A stretch of DNA of 37,910 nucleotides from CAMAUF01 sp046152925 (GTDB lineage Bacteria > Chloroflexota > Dehalococcoidia > Tepidiformales > Tepidiformaceae). A model generated the notes under the pieces. It was not told the DNA's origin. It saw nothing but the letters and a program-made list of their open reading frames with translations, and did not search any database. Shown here in pieces: positions 31,311 to 37,910 of the stretch. The stretch lies in the NCBI GenBank assembly GCA_046152925.1, contig JBJXFX010000043.1, positions 1 to 37,910 on the forward strand. The letters are read 5' to 3'. Each line of letters opens with the position of its first letter. Positions within the stretch are counted from its first letter, which is position 1. The position numbers and the translations under genes are program-made.

Positions 31311-32237
31311 CTAAGCGCCCACCCGCCAGGCGGTCGGCACGGCATGCGGCCCAATCGCCTCGTCGACCTGCCGGTGGCGAGCGACTCCCTGAAGGGCGGA
31401 CGGCAGCTGTCCTGCAGTCAATTCGCGTTGCCAGCCTTCGGCGATCGCGGCGCTCGCTGCGACCCAGGCGGTGATCGCCTGGTGTTGATTGGCCCAGTCC
31501 GCCGACTCAAGCGGCGAGCCGTCATCCTCGTCCCATTCCGGGGCGAGCACTGCGACCCGGATGCTGCAGGTATCCGCGCTCCCCGGCCATTCCGCGACCG
31601 GCCAAACAGTGACGGCGAGCTGCGAAGCGTCCTGGGCGACAAGCAGGCCGTTCCAGCCGAGCGCGACCGGTGCTGCCGCCCCATCCGGGCCCGATGACGC
31701 GTCGAGGGCTGCCAGCATCGTCTTCCAGTTCGCCTGCGCCTCGAACCGCAACGTCGTGAGCGTCTGCTTCCCCCCTTGCGCGGGGAGGTCGGGCGCGGCG
31801 GCGTCGGGCGCGCTCTGGTTCACGAGCACCCACCCAGCCACGACCTTGGCGGCCACCGGGACCAGCGACCGCTCTTCGAAACGCAGGTCCACGAAGTCAC
31901 GCTCATCCGGGACGGACACAAGCCGGCCAAACGTGTCGTAGGTCCAGCTGTGATACTGACAGCGCAACGCCCGATTCCGGCCGCGCGGCTCCCGGACGAC
32001 CGGCGCGCCGCGATGCCGGCAGCTGTTGTAGAAGCAGCGCAGTTCGCCATCGACACTCCGGATCACAATCAGCGGGACGCCCGTCTCCTCCCACATCGCG
32101 TAGTGCCCCGGGCCTGCGAGCTCGTCGGCGCGGCCGGCGACCAGCCACTGACGCGGCCAGAGGAGCTGGCGTTCGAGCGCGTAGAAGTCCGGGTCCATCG
32201 AGCGGAGGCGCAACCGCTGTTCCAGGTCATGCTCCAT
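31311..32237 (-). CDS. Rieske 2Fe-2S protein lacking the mononuclear-iron motif
   Basis: 308-residue relative of ring-hydroxylating oxygenase alpha subunits. The Rieske domain is intact: NSCRHRGAPV with Cys73 and His75, then RCQYHSWTY with Cys93 and His96. After it the chain still shows the start of the catalytic domain (RFEAQANWKTMLAALDA), but the Exx(D/E)xYHxxxxH ligand set that should follow NWK is absent (DASSGPDGAAAP instead). The remainder is about 100 residues shorter than usual. It should carry electrons but not activate oxygen. First gene of the operon; GAGGAGGAGG upstream supports ATG 32237 over an earlier in-frame start at 32285. Confidence 0.85.
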   Translation of the reverse strand: MEHDLEQRLRLRSMDPDFYALERQLLWPRQWLVAGRADELAGPGHYAMWEETGVPLIVIRSVDGELRCFYNSCRHRGAPVVREPRGRNRALRCQYHSWTYDTFGRLVSVPDERDFVDLRFEERSLVPVAAKVVAGWVLVNQSAPDAAAPDLPAQGGKQTLTTLRFEAQANWKTMLAALDASSGPDGAAAPVALGWNGLLVAQDASQLAVTVWPVAEWPGSADTCSIRVAVLAPEWDEDDGSPLESADWANQHQAITAWVAASAAIAEGWQRELTAGQLPSALQGVARHRQVDEAIGPHAVPTAWRVGA

Positions 32238-32354
32238 CGGCGCATCCTCCTCCTCTTCGACCAGACGGACTGACCAGCCGGCCAATCAATTCGCGACGGC
32301 CGAACTATCTCCGTCCCGCCGGGGGCCGTCAAGAATGTGAAGTACCAGAACCAG

Positions 32355-32360
32355 TACACT
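32355..32360 (+). promoter_or_regulatory. -10 element (TACACT) of apt
   Basis: TACACT ends 6 nt before the ATG at 32367, with no Shine-Dalgarno sequence. This supports ATG 32367 over the in-frame GTG at 32337, which would lie upstream of the promoter element. Confidence 0.5.
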
Positions 32361-32366
32361 CCGCCA

Positions 32367-32885
32367 ATGGACCTTCGCCCGTTCATCCGCGACGTCCCCG
32401 ACTTCCCCCAGCCCGGGATCTTGTTTCGCGACATCACGCCAGCCCTCGGGCACCCGGCAGCTTTCGCCCAGATCCTCGAAGCGCTCGAAGCACGGGTCCT
32501 CGCCACCAGGGCAGAGGCGATCGTCGGCATTGAGTCGCGCGGGTTCCTGTTCGCGGCGCCGCTCGCCGCCCGCTTGGGCCTGCCGTTCGTCCCGGTACGA
32601 AAACCAGGCAAGCTGCCCGCGGCCCGCCTCTCAGTGGAATACTCGCTCGAGTATGGCGAGAGCCAGCTCGATATTCACGCGGACGCCTTCGCCCGCCCAG
32701 GCATGCGCGCCTACATCGTCGACGACGTCCTCGCCACAGGAGGGACCGCGCTCGCGGCCGCCAAGCTCGTCGAGCTCGCGGGCGGGACGGTCGCCGGCGT
32801 GGGGTTCGTGATCGTCCTCGAAGCCCTCGGCGGCCGCGGACGGCTGGCCGCATACGAGATCGGGCACGTCATCGCCTATCCCTGA
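32367..32885 (+). CDS. apt: Adenine phosphoribosyltransferase
   Basis: 172-residue purine-salvage enzyme converting adenine and PRPP to AMP and pyrophosphate. It opens with LRPFIRDVPDFPQPGILFRDITP, the APRT signature, and has GIESRGFLFAAPLA and the PRPP-binding motif YIVDDVLATGGTALAA (residues 116-131). Length is standard. It heads a cluster with MTA phosphorylase and S-adenosylhomocysteinase. Adenine released from methylthioadenosine by the phosphorylase is its natural substrate here. Confidence 0.96.
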   Translation: MDLRPFIRDVPDFPQPGILFRDITPALGHPAAFAQILEALEARVLATRAEAIVGIESRGFLFAAPLAARLGLPFVPVRKPGKLPAARLSVEYSLEYGESQLDIHADAFARPGMRAYIVDDVLATGGTALAAAKLVELAGGTVAGVGFVIVLEALGGRGRLAAYEIGHVIAYP

Positions 32886-32918
32886 ACGGGAGCGCACGGT
32901 ACCGGGAGCGTTGTCACC

Positions 32919-32938
32919 CAACATCCAACCTAATGTTG
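32919..32938. promoter_or_regulatory. Inverted repeat upstream of the MarR gene
   Basis: CAACAT (32919-32924) and ATGTTG (32933-32938) form an inverted repeat with an 8-nt spacer, 56 bp before the MarR start codon. A further TTGTTGGG lies at 32973-32980, next to the -10 (TAGACT, 32983-32988). It could be an autoregulatory operator; the arms are short. Confidence 0.3.
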
Positions 32939-32982
32939 TGAAATCTCGGTGGGAAACTGTCCCGTCTGGTATTTGTTGGGAG

Positions 32983-32988
32983 TAGACT
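32983..32988 (+). promoter_or_regulatory. -10 element (TAGACT) of the MarR gene
   Basis: TAGACT ends 6 nt before the ATG at 32995, with no Shine-Dalgarno sequence: the same leaderless arrangement as elsewhere in the window. Confidence 0.5.
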
Positions 32989-32994
32989 GAAGGC

Positions 32995-33453
32995 ATGGAA
33001 GCACCAGATACCGACCTCGACCTCTCGCTCGTCACCGCCCTCTACCGCACCACCAACGCTGTCGTCCGTGAGATGGATCAGCGCCTTGGCCGCGAACACA
33101 ACGTCACCTTCATCCAAGCCGTCACGCTCGTCGCCGTCGACTCCTTCGAACAGGCACAGCCCCACCTCGTCGCGGACTTCCTCTCCCAGCAGTCCCAGAC
33201 CGTGACCGGCGTGCTCGACCGCTTGGAGCGGGCCGGGCTGCTGGTCCGCAAGCGCGACCTCGAAGACCGCCGGGCGGTGCGGCTGGAACTCACAGATTCG
33301 GGCTCGAAGCTCGCGGAGGCGCTCCGGGCATCGCTCGCCAAGGACATCACGGCGATCGTCGCCGGCGTCGGGGAAGGTTCGCGGTCGCAACTCGCCTCCC
33401 TGCTCGGCGACCTTGAAGCCTCGGTTGCCGCCTGCGCTACCACCGGAAAGTAG
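32995..33453 (+). CDS. MarR-family transcriptional regulator
   Basis: 152-residue winged-helix regulator. The recognition region is ADFLSQQSQTVTGVLDRLERAGLLVRKRD and the wing is DLEDRRAVRLELTDSGSKL, both typical MarR features. Dimerisation helices flank the DNA-binding core. It precedes mtnA by 5 bp and has its own probable leaderless promoter and a nearby inverted repeat, so it may regulate itself and the mtnA-mtnP-kinase genes. The ligand is unknown. Confidence 0.88.
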   Translation: MEAPDTDLDLSLVTALYRTTNAVVREMDQRLGREHNVTFIQAVTLVAVDSFEQAQPHLVADFLSQQSQTVTGVLDRLERAGLLVRKRDLEDRRAVRLELTDSGSKLAEALRASLAKDITAIVAGVGEGSRSQLASLLGDLEASVAACATTGK

Positions 33454-33458
33454 CCTTC

Positions 33459-34505
33459 GTGGAGCGGTTGCGCGCGATCAGCTTCGGCCAGGGGCGGCCA
33501 ATCGAGCTGCTCGACCAGACGGAGCTTCCGTCGGCTGAGGTCTACCGGCAGGTCGGCACCGTCGCCGAGCTGCGCGAGGCGATCCAATCGCTCCGCGTCC
33601 GCGGGGCTCCGCTGCTCGGCGTCACAGCGGCCGCCGGCATGGCGCTCGCGGCCGAAACGCTGGGGACCACCGACGCCGCGCTCCGTGCGGCCTGCGACGA
33701 GATCGCTGGCGCCCGGCCGACGGCCGTGGAGCTCCAATCGATGGCGCATCGCGCGCTGCGGGCCGCGCTCGCCGTCGCACCGGATGGGCGCGTCGCGGCC
33801 CTCTGGGCCTTTGCCCAGGCGCTCGCCGAAGCGCGTGAGGCAGAAGACGACGCACTCGCACGCCACGGGGCCGCGCTCTTCGGGCCCGGGACGACCATCC
33901 TCACCCATTGCAACACCGGGACGCTGGCGACCGGGGCCCTCGGGACCGCACTCGGCGTGGTTGCCCAGGTCCACGCGGACGGCAACCTCGCCCGCTGCTT
34001 CGCCGACGAGACGCGCCCGCTCCTTCAGGGAGCGCGTCTCACGATGTGGGAGCTCCAGCGGCGGGGAATCCCGGCGACGCTCCTCCCAGATGGCGCCGCC
34101 GCGAGCCTCCTCGCGACCGGGCAGGTGACCGCCGTCATTACGGGCGCCGACCGCATCGCCATGAACGGTGATGCCGCCAATAAAGTCGGCACGGCCGGGC
34201 TCGCGATCCTCGCGCAGCACTTCGGCGTCCCGTTGTATATCGCCGCGCCCCTCACGACCTTCGACCCGGCCACGCCGTCCGGCGTCGCCATCCCCATCGA
34301 ACAGCGCGCCGCCAGCGAGGTGACCGGCTACCGCGGTCTCGAATGGGCGCCGGCCGGCAGCCACGTCTATAACCCAGCGTTCGACGTGACCGGGGCCGGG
34401 CTGATCACCGCGTTCATCACCGAGCGCGGCCTCCTCCGTCCGCCATTCGGACGTTCAGTTGCCGGCACGCTCGGAAGCGCGTCCCCCATTCTCGGCGTAG
34501 ACTGA
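33459..34505 (+). CDS. mtnA: Methylthioribose-1-phosphate isomerase
   Basis: 348-residue aldose-ketose isomerase related to eIF2B alpha subunits; it converts 5-methylthioribose-1-phosphate to 5-methylthioribulose-1-phosphate. Hallmarks are RVRGAPLLGVTAAAGMALA, the catalytic Cys in ILTHCNTGTLATG, and GADRIAMNGDAANKVGT with the catalytic Asp. GTG start, 5 bp after the MarR stop. It takes the product of the next gene (MTA phosphorylase). No mtnB, mtnC or mtnD and no aldolase for the ketose phosphate are in the window. Confidence 0.95.
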   Translation: MERLRAISFGQGRPIELLDQTELPSAEVYRQVGTVAELREAIQSLRVRGAPLLGVTAAAGMALAAETLGTTDAALRAACDEIAGARPTAVELQSMAHRALRAALAVAPDGRVAALWAFAQALAEAREAEDDALARHGAALFGPGTTILTHCNTGTLATGALGTALGVVAQVHADGNLARCFADETRPLLQGARLTMWELQRRGIPATLLPDGAAASLLATGQVTAVITGADRIAMNGDAANKVGTAGLAILAQHFGVPLYIAAPLTTFDPATPSGVAIPIEQRAASEVTGYRGLEWAPAGSHVYNPAFDVTGAGLITAFITERGLLRPPFGRSVAGTLGSASPILGVD

Positions 34506-34532
34506 GCCCCCAACCCGCACCGGAGCACCGCT

Positions 34533-35414
34533 TTGTCGCAGCCCCGCGCAGACCTCGCGATCATCGGCGGGTCTGGGTTTTATGACATGCCAGGCGCGTC
34601 GGACTGGGAAGAGGTCGTCCTCGATACGCCGTTTGGCCCGCCGAGCGACGCGGTCCGGATCGGCGGCATCGCGGGACGCCGGGTGGCCTTCCTGGCGCGA
34701 CACGGCCGCGGTCATCGCCTCCTCCCCGCCGAAATCCCGCAACGCGCGAACCTCTGGGCACTCAAAACACTGGGCGTCCAGCGGGTCGTAGCCGTATCCG
34801 CCGTCGGCAGCCTGAGCGAGCGACTCGGCCCCGGCGCGTTCGTCGTCCCCGACCAAATCATCGACCGGACGAACGGGGTCCGCCCGGCCACCTTCTTCGG
34901 CGACGGCGTGGTCGCCCATGTCGGCATGGCGGCCCCCTATTGCGAGGCGCTGCGCGGAGCCCTCTGCCTCGCCGCTGGCGGCTCGAGCGTGCCCGTCCAT
35001 TCAGAAGGGTCGCTCGTCGTGATCGAAGGCCCCGCCTTCGGCACCCGCGCCGAAAGCCACCTCTACCGCCAGTGGGGCGCAAGCCTGGTCGGCATGACGG
35101 GCATCCCGGAGGCGAAGCTCGCCCGCGAAGCCGAGCTTTGCTACGCGCTGCTCGCGACAGTCACTGACTACGACTCCTGGCACGAGAGCGAAGCGACGGT
35201 CGACGCCGCGACGGTCTTTCGCGTCCTGCGTGAGAACGTCGCCACCGCCCAGCAAGTCGTGCTCCGGCTGATCGCCTCGCTCGGCGAGGATCGCGACTGT
35301 GACTGCGGCCGCGCGCTCGACTCGGCCTTGGTCACGCCGCCCGATGCCATTTCGCCGGCCGCGCTCGCCCGCCTCGCGCCAATCCTCGACCGCCGTCTCG
35401 GAGGGACCCCTTGA
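34533..35414 (+). CDS. mtnP: S-methyl-5'-thioadenosine phosphorylase
   Basis: 293-residue MTA phosphorylase (PNP/MTAP family 2), releasing adenine and methylthioribose-1-phosphate. Motifs: AIIGGSGFYDM, FLARHGRGHRLLPAEIPQRANLWALK, IEGPAFGTRAESHLYRQWGA, GMTGIPEAKLARE and the base-binding TDYDSWHE. The commonly seen GPRF is GPAF here. TTG start with GGAG a few bases upstream. Its stop overlaps the TTG of the following kinase (TTGA). It should feed adenine to Apt and the sugar phosphate to MtnA. Confidence 0.93.
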   Translation: MSQPRADLAIIGGSGFYDMPGASDWEEVVLDTPFGPPSDAVRIGGIAGRRVAFLARHGRGHRLLPAEIPQRANLWALKTLGVQRVVAVSAVGSLSERLGPGAFVVPDQIIDRTNGVRPATFFGDGVVAHVGMAAPYCEALRGALCLAAGGSSVPVHSEGSLVVIEGPAFGTRAESHLYRQWGASLVGMTGIPEAKLAREAELCYALLATVTDYDSWHESEATVDAATVFRVLRENVATAQQVVLRLIASLGEDRDCDCGRALDSALVTPPDAISPAALARLAPILDRRLGGTP

Positions 35415-36319
35415 GCACCTTGATCGCCGGATGGGTCGCCATCGACGACGTTGAAACGCCCTTCGCCAAGACGACCGGCGCGCTCGGTGGTTCCGCCACG
35501 TTCACGGTCCTCGCCGCCTCGCTCTTCACCGACGTGCGGCTCCTCGCTGCCGTCGGTGAGGACTTCCCCGACCGCTTCCGCCAGCAGCTCGCGAGGCCGA
35601 ACGTGGACCTCGCGGGCCTCACGGTCGAAGGCCCGGAGACGAGCCGTTGGGGCGCGAAGTACTCCTACGACATGAATAGCCGGGAAACGCTCTACACCGT
35701 CCTCGGCGTCAACGCCGGCTGGCAGCCGAAGCTCCCGCCAGGCTGGGACGGCTCCACGACCGCCTGCATGTCGGCGCTCGACCCCGTGATGCAGCGCAAC
35801 CTCATCCGCGCCCTGCCCCACGCCAAGGCCAGCCTGGTCGACACGATCAAATTCTTCATCGAGACCTCCTACGACGAACTGCGGACGACGATGACCGTCG
35901 CGGACTTCGTCACCTTGAACGAAGACGAAGCGCGCCAGGTGGCCGGGATGCCGTCCATCGCCCGCGCAGGCCGGAAGTTCGTCGAAGAGGGCGTCCGCGG
36001 GATGATCATCAAGCTCGGCGAATACGGGGCGGTCTATATGAGCCGCGACGATTACTTCGTGGCGCCGGGTTATCCGCTGGAAGATGTGGTCGATCCTACT
36101 GGTGCGGGGGACGCGTTTGCGGGCGGGTTCCTCGGGTATCTCGACACCGTGCCCGCGGTCACGCCGCACGAGGTCCGTCGAGCGATGATTTACGCCTCGA
36201 CGGTCGCCTCGTTCTGCGTGGAAGGCTTCGGCCCCGCGCGCCTCCTGACGCTCACGCGGGACGAAGTCGAAGCTCGTTACCGGCAATTCCGCAGTTTGAC
36301 GCATTTCGAGGTAGAGTAG
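35411..36319 (+). CDS. PfkB-family kinase, candidate adenosine/nucleoside kinase
   Basis: 302-residue ribokinase/PfkB-family kinase. The N-terminal signature GALGGSATFTVLAASLFTDVRLLAAVGEDF and the C-terminal anion-hole motif DVVDPTGAGDAFAGGFLGYL, with catalytic Asp in GAGD, are both intact. TTG start overlapping the mtnP stop, with GGAGGG upstream. Family members phosphorylate ribose, fructose-6-phosphate, adenosine and others. Its position between mtnP and the ahcY region makes a nucleoside (adenosine) or methylthioribose-type substrate attractive, but this is an inference from context. Confidence 0.88.
   Translation: MSTLIAGWVAIDDVETPFAKTTGALGGSATFTVLAASLFTDVRLLAAVGEDFPDRFRQQLARPNVDLAGLTVEGPETSRWGAKYSYDMNSRETLYTVLGVNAGWQPKLPPGWDGSTTACMSALDPVMQRNLIRALPHAKASLVDTIKFFIETSYDELRTTMTVADFVTLNEDEARQVAGMPSIARAGRKFVEEGVRGMIIKLGEYGAVYMSRDDYFVAPGYPLEDVVDPTGAGDAFAGGFLGYLDTVPAVTPHEVRRAMIYASTVASFCVEGFGPARLLTLTRDEVEARYRQFRSLTHFEVE
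36312..36317 (+). promoter_or_regulatory. -10 element (TAGAGT), leaderless arrangement
   Basis: TAGAGT ends 7 nt before the ATG at 36325 and overlaps the stop of the PfkB kinase gene. Confidence 0.4.
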
Positions 36320-36324
36320 GGCGC

Positions 36325-37242
36325 ATGGCCGAGCACGAGGTCCGCTGGCAGGGTCTCCCAGCCCGCCGTCACTACGAATACGTAGTGGCCACGCTCGACG
36401 ATCGCGACCGGATCCGCGACCTGCTGACCCAAAACACCGGTTACTCCGCCTACGCACTCGGCCAGCTCGAACCCGGCCTCTTCGAACGCACGCGCTGGCA
36501 CTTCGCGCGCGGCGACACCGGCACCGGCCTCGTCTTGCACAGCCGCGGCGGCCTCGGCGACGCGACCTTTATCCTCGGCGACCCCGACGCCGTCGCCGCC
36601 GTGCTTTCGATTCACCCCGGCCCGACCCACACTTACGCGACCTGCCAGCCGCAGCACGTCCACGCGCTCCACAAGGTCTACCGGCTCTCCAGCCAACAAC
36701 CGATGATGCGGATGGCCGTGACTCGTGAGCAGTTCCGCGCCCGCGATGCCGGCTCGATCGCTATCCCGCTCAGTGGCACCGATATCCGCAAATTGAACGG
36801 GCTCTACGCCTCCGAGGGCGGGCCGAGCTACTACGTCCCCGAACACGTCGATGCCGGCGTCTACCGCGGGATCGTCACCGGCGGACGCCTCGTCGCCGTA
36901 GCCGGGACGCACGTCGTATCGCGCACCGAAGGCGTCGCCGTCGTCGGCAACGTGTTCACCCACCCGCAGCACCGGGGCAAGGGGTATGCCACAGCCGTGA
37001 CGAGTTCCGTCACGGGCGCGCTGCTCGGTTACTGCGATTATGTCGTCCTCACGGTCGACCCCAAGAACCACCCCGCCGTCCAGGCCTATAAGAACCTCGG
37101 CTATGAGCAGGTCTGCAACCTCGTCGAGGCCAGCGCCGTGCGCCGCGACCCCGCGGGCGTCGGCGGCTTCGCGCGGCGCGTCCGCGCCGCCATCCGCGGC
37201 CGGCGCTATGCTGGTTCCTTCGTCTCGATCCCGGCACGATAA
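36325..37242 (+). CDS. Two-part GNAT-family acetyltransferase
   Basis: 305-residue protein. The C-terminal half is a GNAT domain: GVAVVGNVFTHPQHRGKGYATAVTSSVTGAL carries the acetyl-CoA loop (QHRGKGYA), and LTVDPKNHPAVQAYKNLGYEQV is the motif-B region. The N-terminal 140 residues look like a degenerate GNAT-like domain (IRDLLTQNTGYSAYALGQLEPGLFERTRWHFA), as in other double-GNAT proteins. The substrate is unknown. It lies between the kinase and ahcY on the same strand. Confidence 0.82.
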   Translation: MAEHEVRWQGLPARRHYEYVVATLDDRDRIRDLLTQNTGYSAYALGQLEPGLFERTRWHFARGDTGTGLVLHSRGGLGDATFILGDPDAVAAVLSIHPGPTHTYATCQPQHVHALHKVYRLSSQQPMMRMAVTREQFRARDAGSIAIPLSGTDIRKLNGLYASEGGPSYYVPEHVDAGVYRGIVTGGRLVAVAGTHVVSRTEGVAVVGNVFTHPQHRGKGYATAVTSSVTGALLGYCDYVVLTVDPKNHPAVQAYKNLGYEQVCNLVEASAVRRDPAGVGGFARRVRAAIRGRRYAGSFVSIPAR

Positions 37243-37269
37243 CCTGAACCAACGACCCGCGCGGGCGCC

Positions 37270-37294
37270 GCTCCTGGCTCCGCTCGAGAGGAGC
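37270..37294 (+). promoter_or_regulatory. Hairpin overlapping the ahcY ribosome-binding site
   Basis: GCTCCT (37270-37275) pairs with AGGAGC (37289-37294), which is the Shine-Dalgarno region of ahcY, and CTC/GAG can extend the stem inside. It might modulate translation. It does not match what I know of the SAH riboswitch. Confidence 0.25.
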
Positions 37295-37300
37295 CCCTGT

Positions 37301-37910
37301 ATGACCGTCCCGCATGACGTCGCCAATCTGGAGCTGAGCAACGAAGGCGTCCGTCGCATCGAGTGGGCCGCCCGCGAAATGCCCGTCCTCGCCCTCATCC
37401 GCGAACGCTTCTCGCGCGAGCAGCCCCTCAAGGGCATCCGGATGACCTGCTGCCTCCACGTCACGACGGAGACCGCGAACCTCGCCCTCGCTCTCCGCGA
37501 CGGCGGCGCCGATGTCCGCATCTGCGCCAGCAACCCGCTTTCGACGCAAGACGATGTCGCCGCGGCACTCGTCAAGGAGTACGGCATCTCCGTCTTCGCC
37601 ATCTGTGGCGAGGACAACGACACCTACTACCGCCACATCCATCAGGCCCTCGAACACGGCCCGCAACTCACCATGGACGACGGCGCCGACGTCGTCGCGA
37701 CCCTCCACAAAGACCGCCGGGACCTCCTCCCAGGCGTCGCTGGCGGCACCGAAGAGACCACCACGGGCGTCATCCGCCTCAAGGCGATGGCTGCCGATGG
37801 CGCCCTTGGCTACCCGATCGTCGCGATTAACGAGTCCGACACCACGCACCTCTTCGACCACCGCTACGGCACGGGCCAATCGACGATCGACGGCATCATC
37901 CGGGCGACCA
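37301..37910 (+). CDS. ahcY: S-adenosylhomocysteinase, 5-prime part (runs off the window)
   Basis: The first 203 residues of S-adenosyl-L-homocysteine hydrolase, which splits SAH to adenosine and homocysteine; the full enzyme is usually about 420-430 residues. Visible family motifs: GIRMTCCLHVTTETANLALALRDGGADV, ASNPLSTQDDVAAALV, GGTEETTTGVIRL and YGTGQSTIDGIIRAT just before the NAD-binding domain, which lies beyond the edge. GAGAGGAG precedes the ATG. It fits with Apt, MtnP and MtnA as recycling of SAM by-products. Confidence 0.95.
   Translation, partial: MTVPHDVANLELSNEGVRRIEWAAREMPVLALIRERFSREQPLKGIRMTCCLHVTTETANLALALRDGGADVRICASNPLSTQDDVAAALVKEYGISVFAICGEDNDTYYRHIHQALEHGPQLTMDDGADVVATLHKDRRDLLPGVAGGTEETTTGVIRLKAMAADGALGYPIVAINESDTTHLFDHRYGTGQSTIDGIIRAT

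Noticed and set aside
37243..37300. SAH riboswitch before ahcY
   Set aside because: The 58-nt leader is too short and I cannot find the expected conserved core; only a simple hairpin is present.
1..37910. CRISPR arrays, insertion sequences, integrases or attachment sites
   Set aside because: No regularly spaced direct repeats, transposase or integrase motifs or tRNA-adjacent duplications were seen. The duplicated parts of the tRNA region are only its own stems and terminator.

Overview
The window is about 38 kb of GC-rich, densely packed bacterial chromosome with about 36 protein genes and one tRNA. Several traits point to a Chloroflexota-like (possibly Dehalococcoidia) or less likely actinobacterial background. 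These are a fused CofG-CofH (FbiC-type) coenzyme F420 enzyme, an F420-type luciferase-like oxidoreductase, substrate-binding lipoproteins with an Asp run right after the lipid-anchor Cys, a YyaL-type thioredoxin-domain protein, and an enrichment in Rieske-type and acyl-CoA-dehydrogenase-like oxygenases. The taxonomic call is an inference. No rRNA, CRISPR array, insertion sequence or prophage was seen.

Layout. 1-3.8 kb: a Fur-family regulator translationally coupled to a GlcD-type FAD dehydrogenase, then a HAD hydrolase, two small membrane proteins and a rhodanese. 3.8-7.3 kb: an acetyltransferase and fbiC, divergent from an HxlR regulator across a perfect 11+11 bp palindrome. 7.3-9.8 kb: two PIN-type toxin-antitoxin modules flanking an F420-type oxidoreductase. 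The first toxin carries a zinc-ribbon insertion and the second is frameshifted. 9.8-13.4 kb: a D-aminoacylase-family amidohydrolase and a YyaL-type protein. 13.5-18.7 kb: a complete branched-chain amino acid/amide ABC transporter (livKHMGF). 18.7-19.8 kb: an orphan sortase and a second Fur-family regulator. 19.9-23.7 kb: a peptide ABC transporter (binding protein plus two permeases, no ATPase). 23.7 kb: tRNA-Ala(GGC). 23.9-28.2 kb: an acyl-CoA-dehydrogenase-like monooxygenase, an MFS exporter, a YajQ-family protein and a metallo-beta-lactamase-fold hydrolase.

28.2-32.2 kb is the most unusual region. It is a compact leftward operon encoding a Rieske protein with an intact 2Fe-2S motif but no mononuclear-iron motif, a 222-residue protein I do not recognise, a second Rieske-oxygenase-like protein with an intact mononuclear-iron motif but three of the four Rieske ligands lost, and an MDR dehydrogenase lacking the zinc ligands. 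The two Rieske-family proteins are complementary, which suggests a hetero-oligomeric oxygenase whose two metal centres sit on different polypeptides.

32.4-37.9 kb: adenine phosphoribosyltransferase, a MarR regulator, MtnA, MTA phosphorylase, a PfkB-family kinase, a GNAT acetyltransferase and the start of S-adenosylhomocysteinase. Together these recycle the by-products of S-adenosylmethionine use.

Many genes have a TANNNT hexamer ending 6-7 nt before the start codon and no Shine-Dalgarno sequence, which suggests frequent leaderless transcription. Both solute-binding-protein operons share a near-identical 15-bp operator-like sequence and a hairpin between the binding-protein gene and the permease genes.
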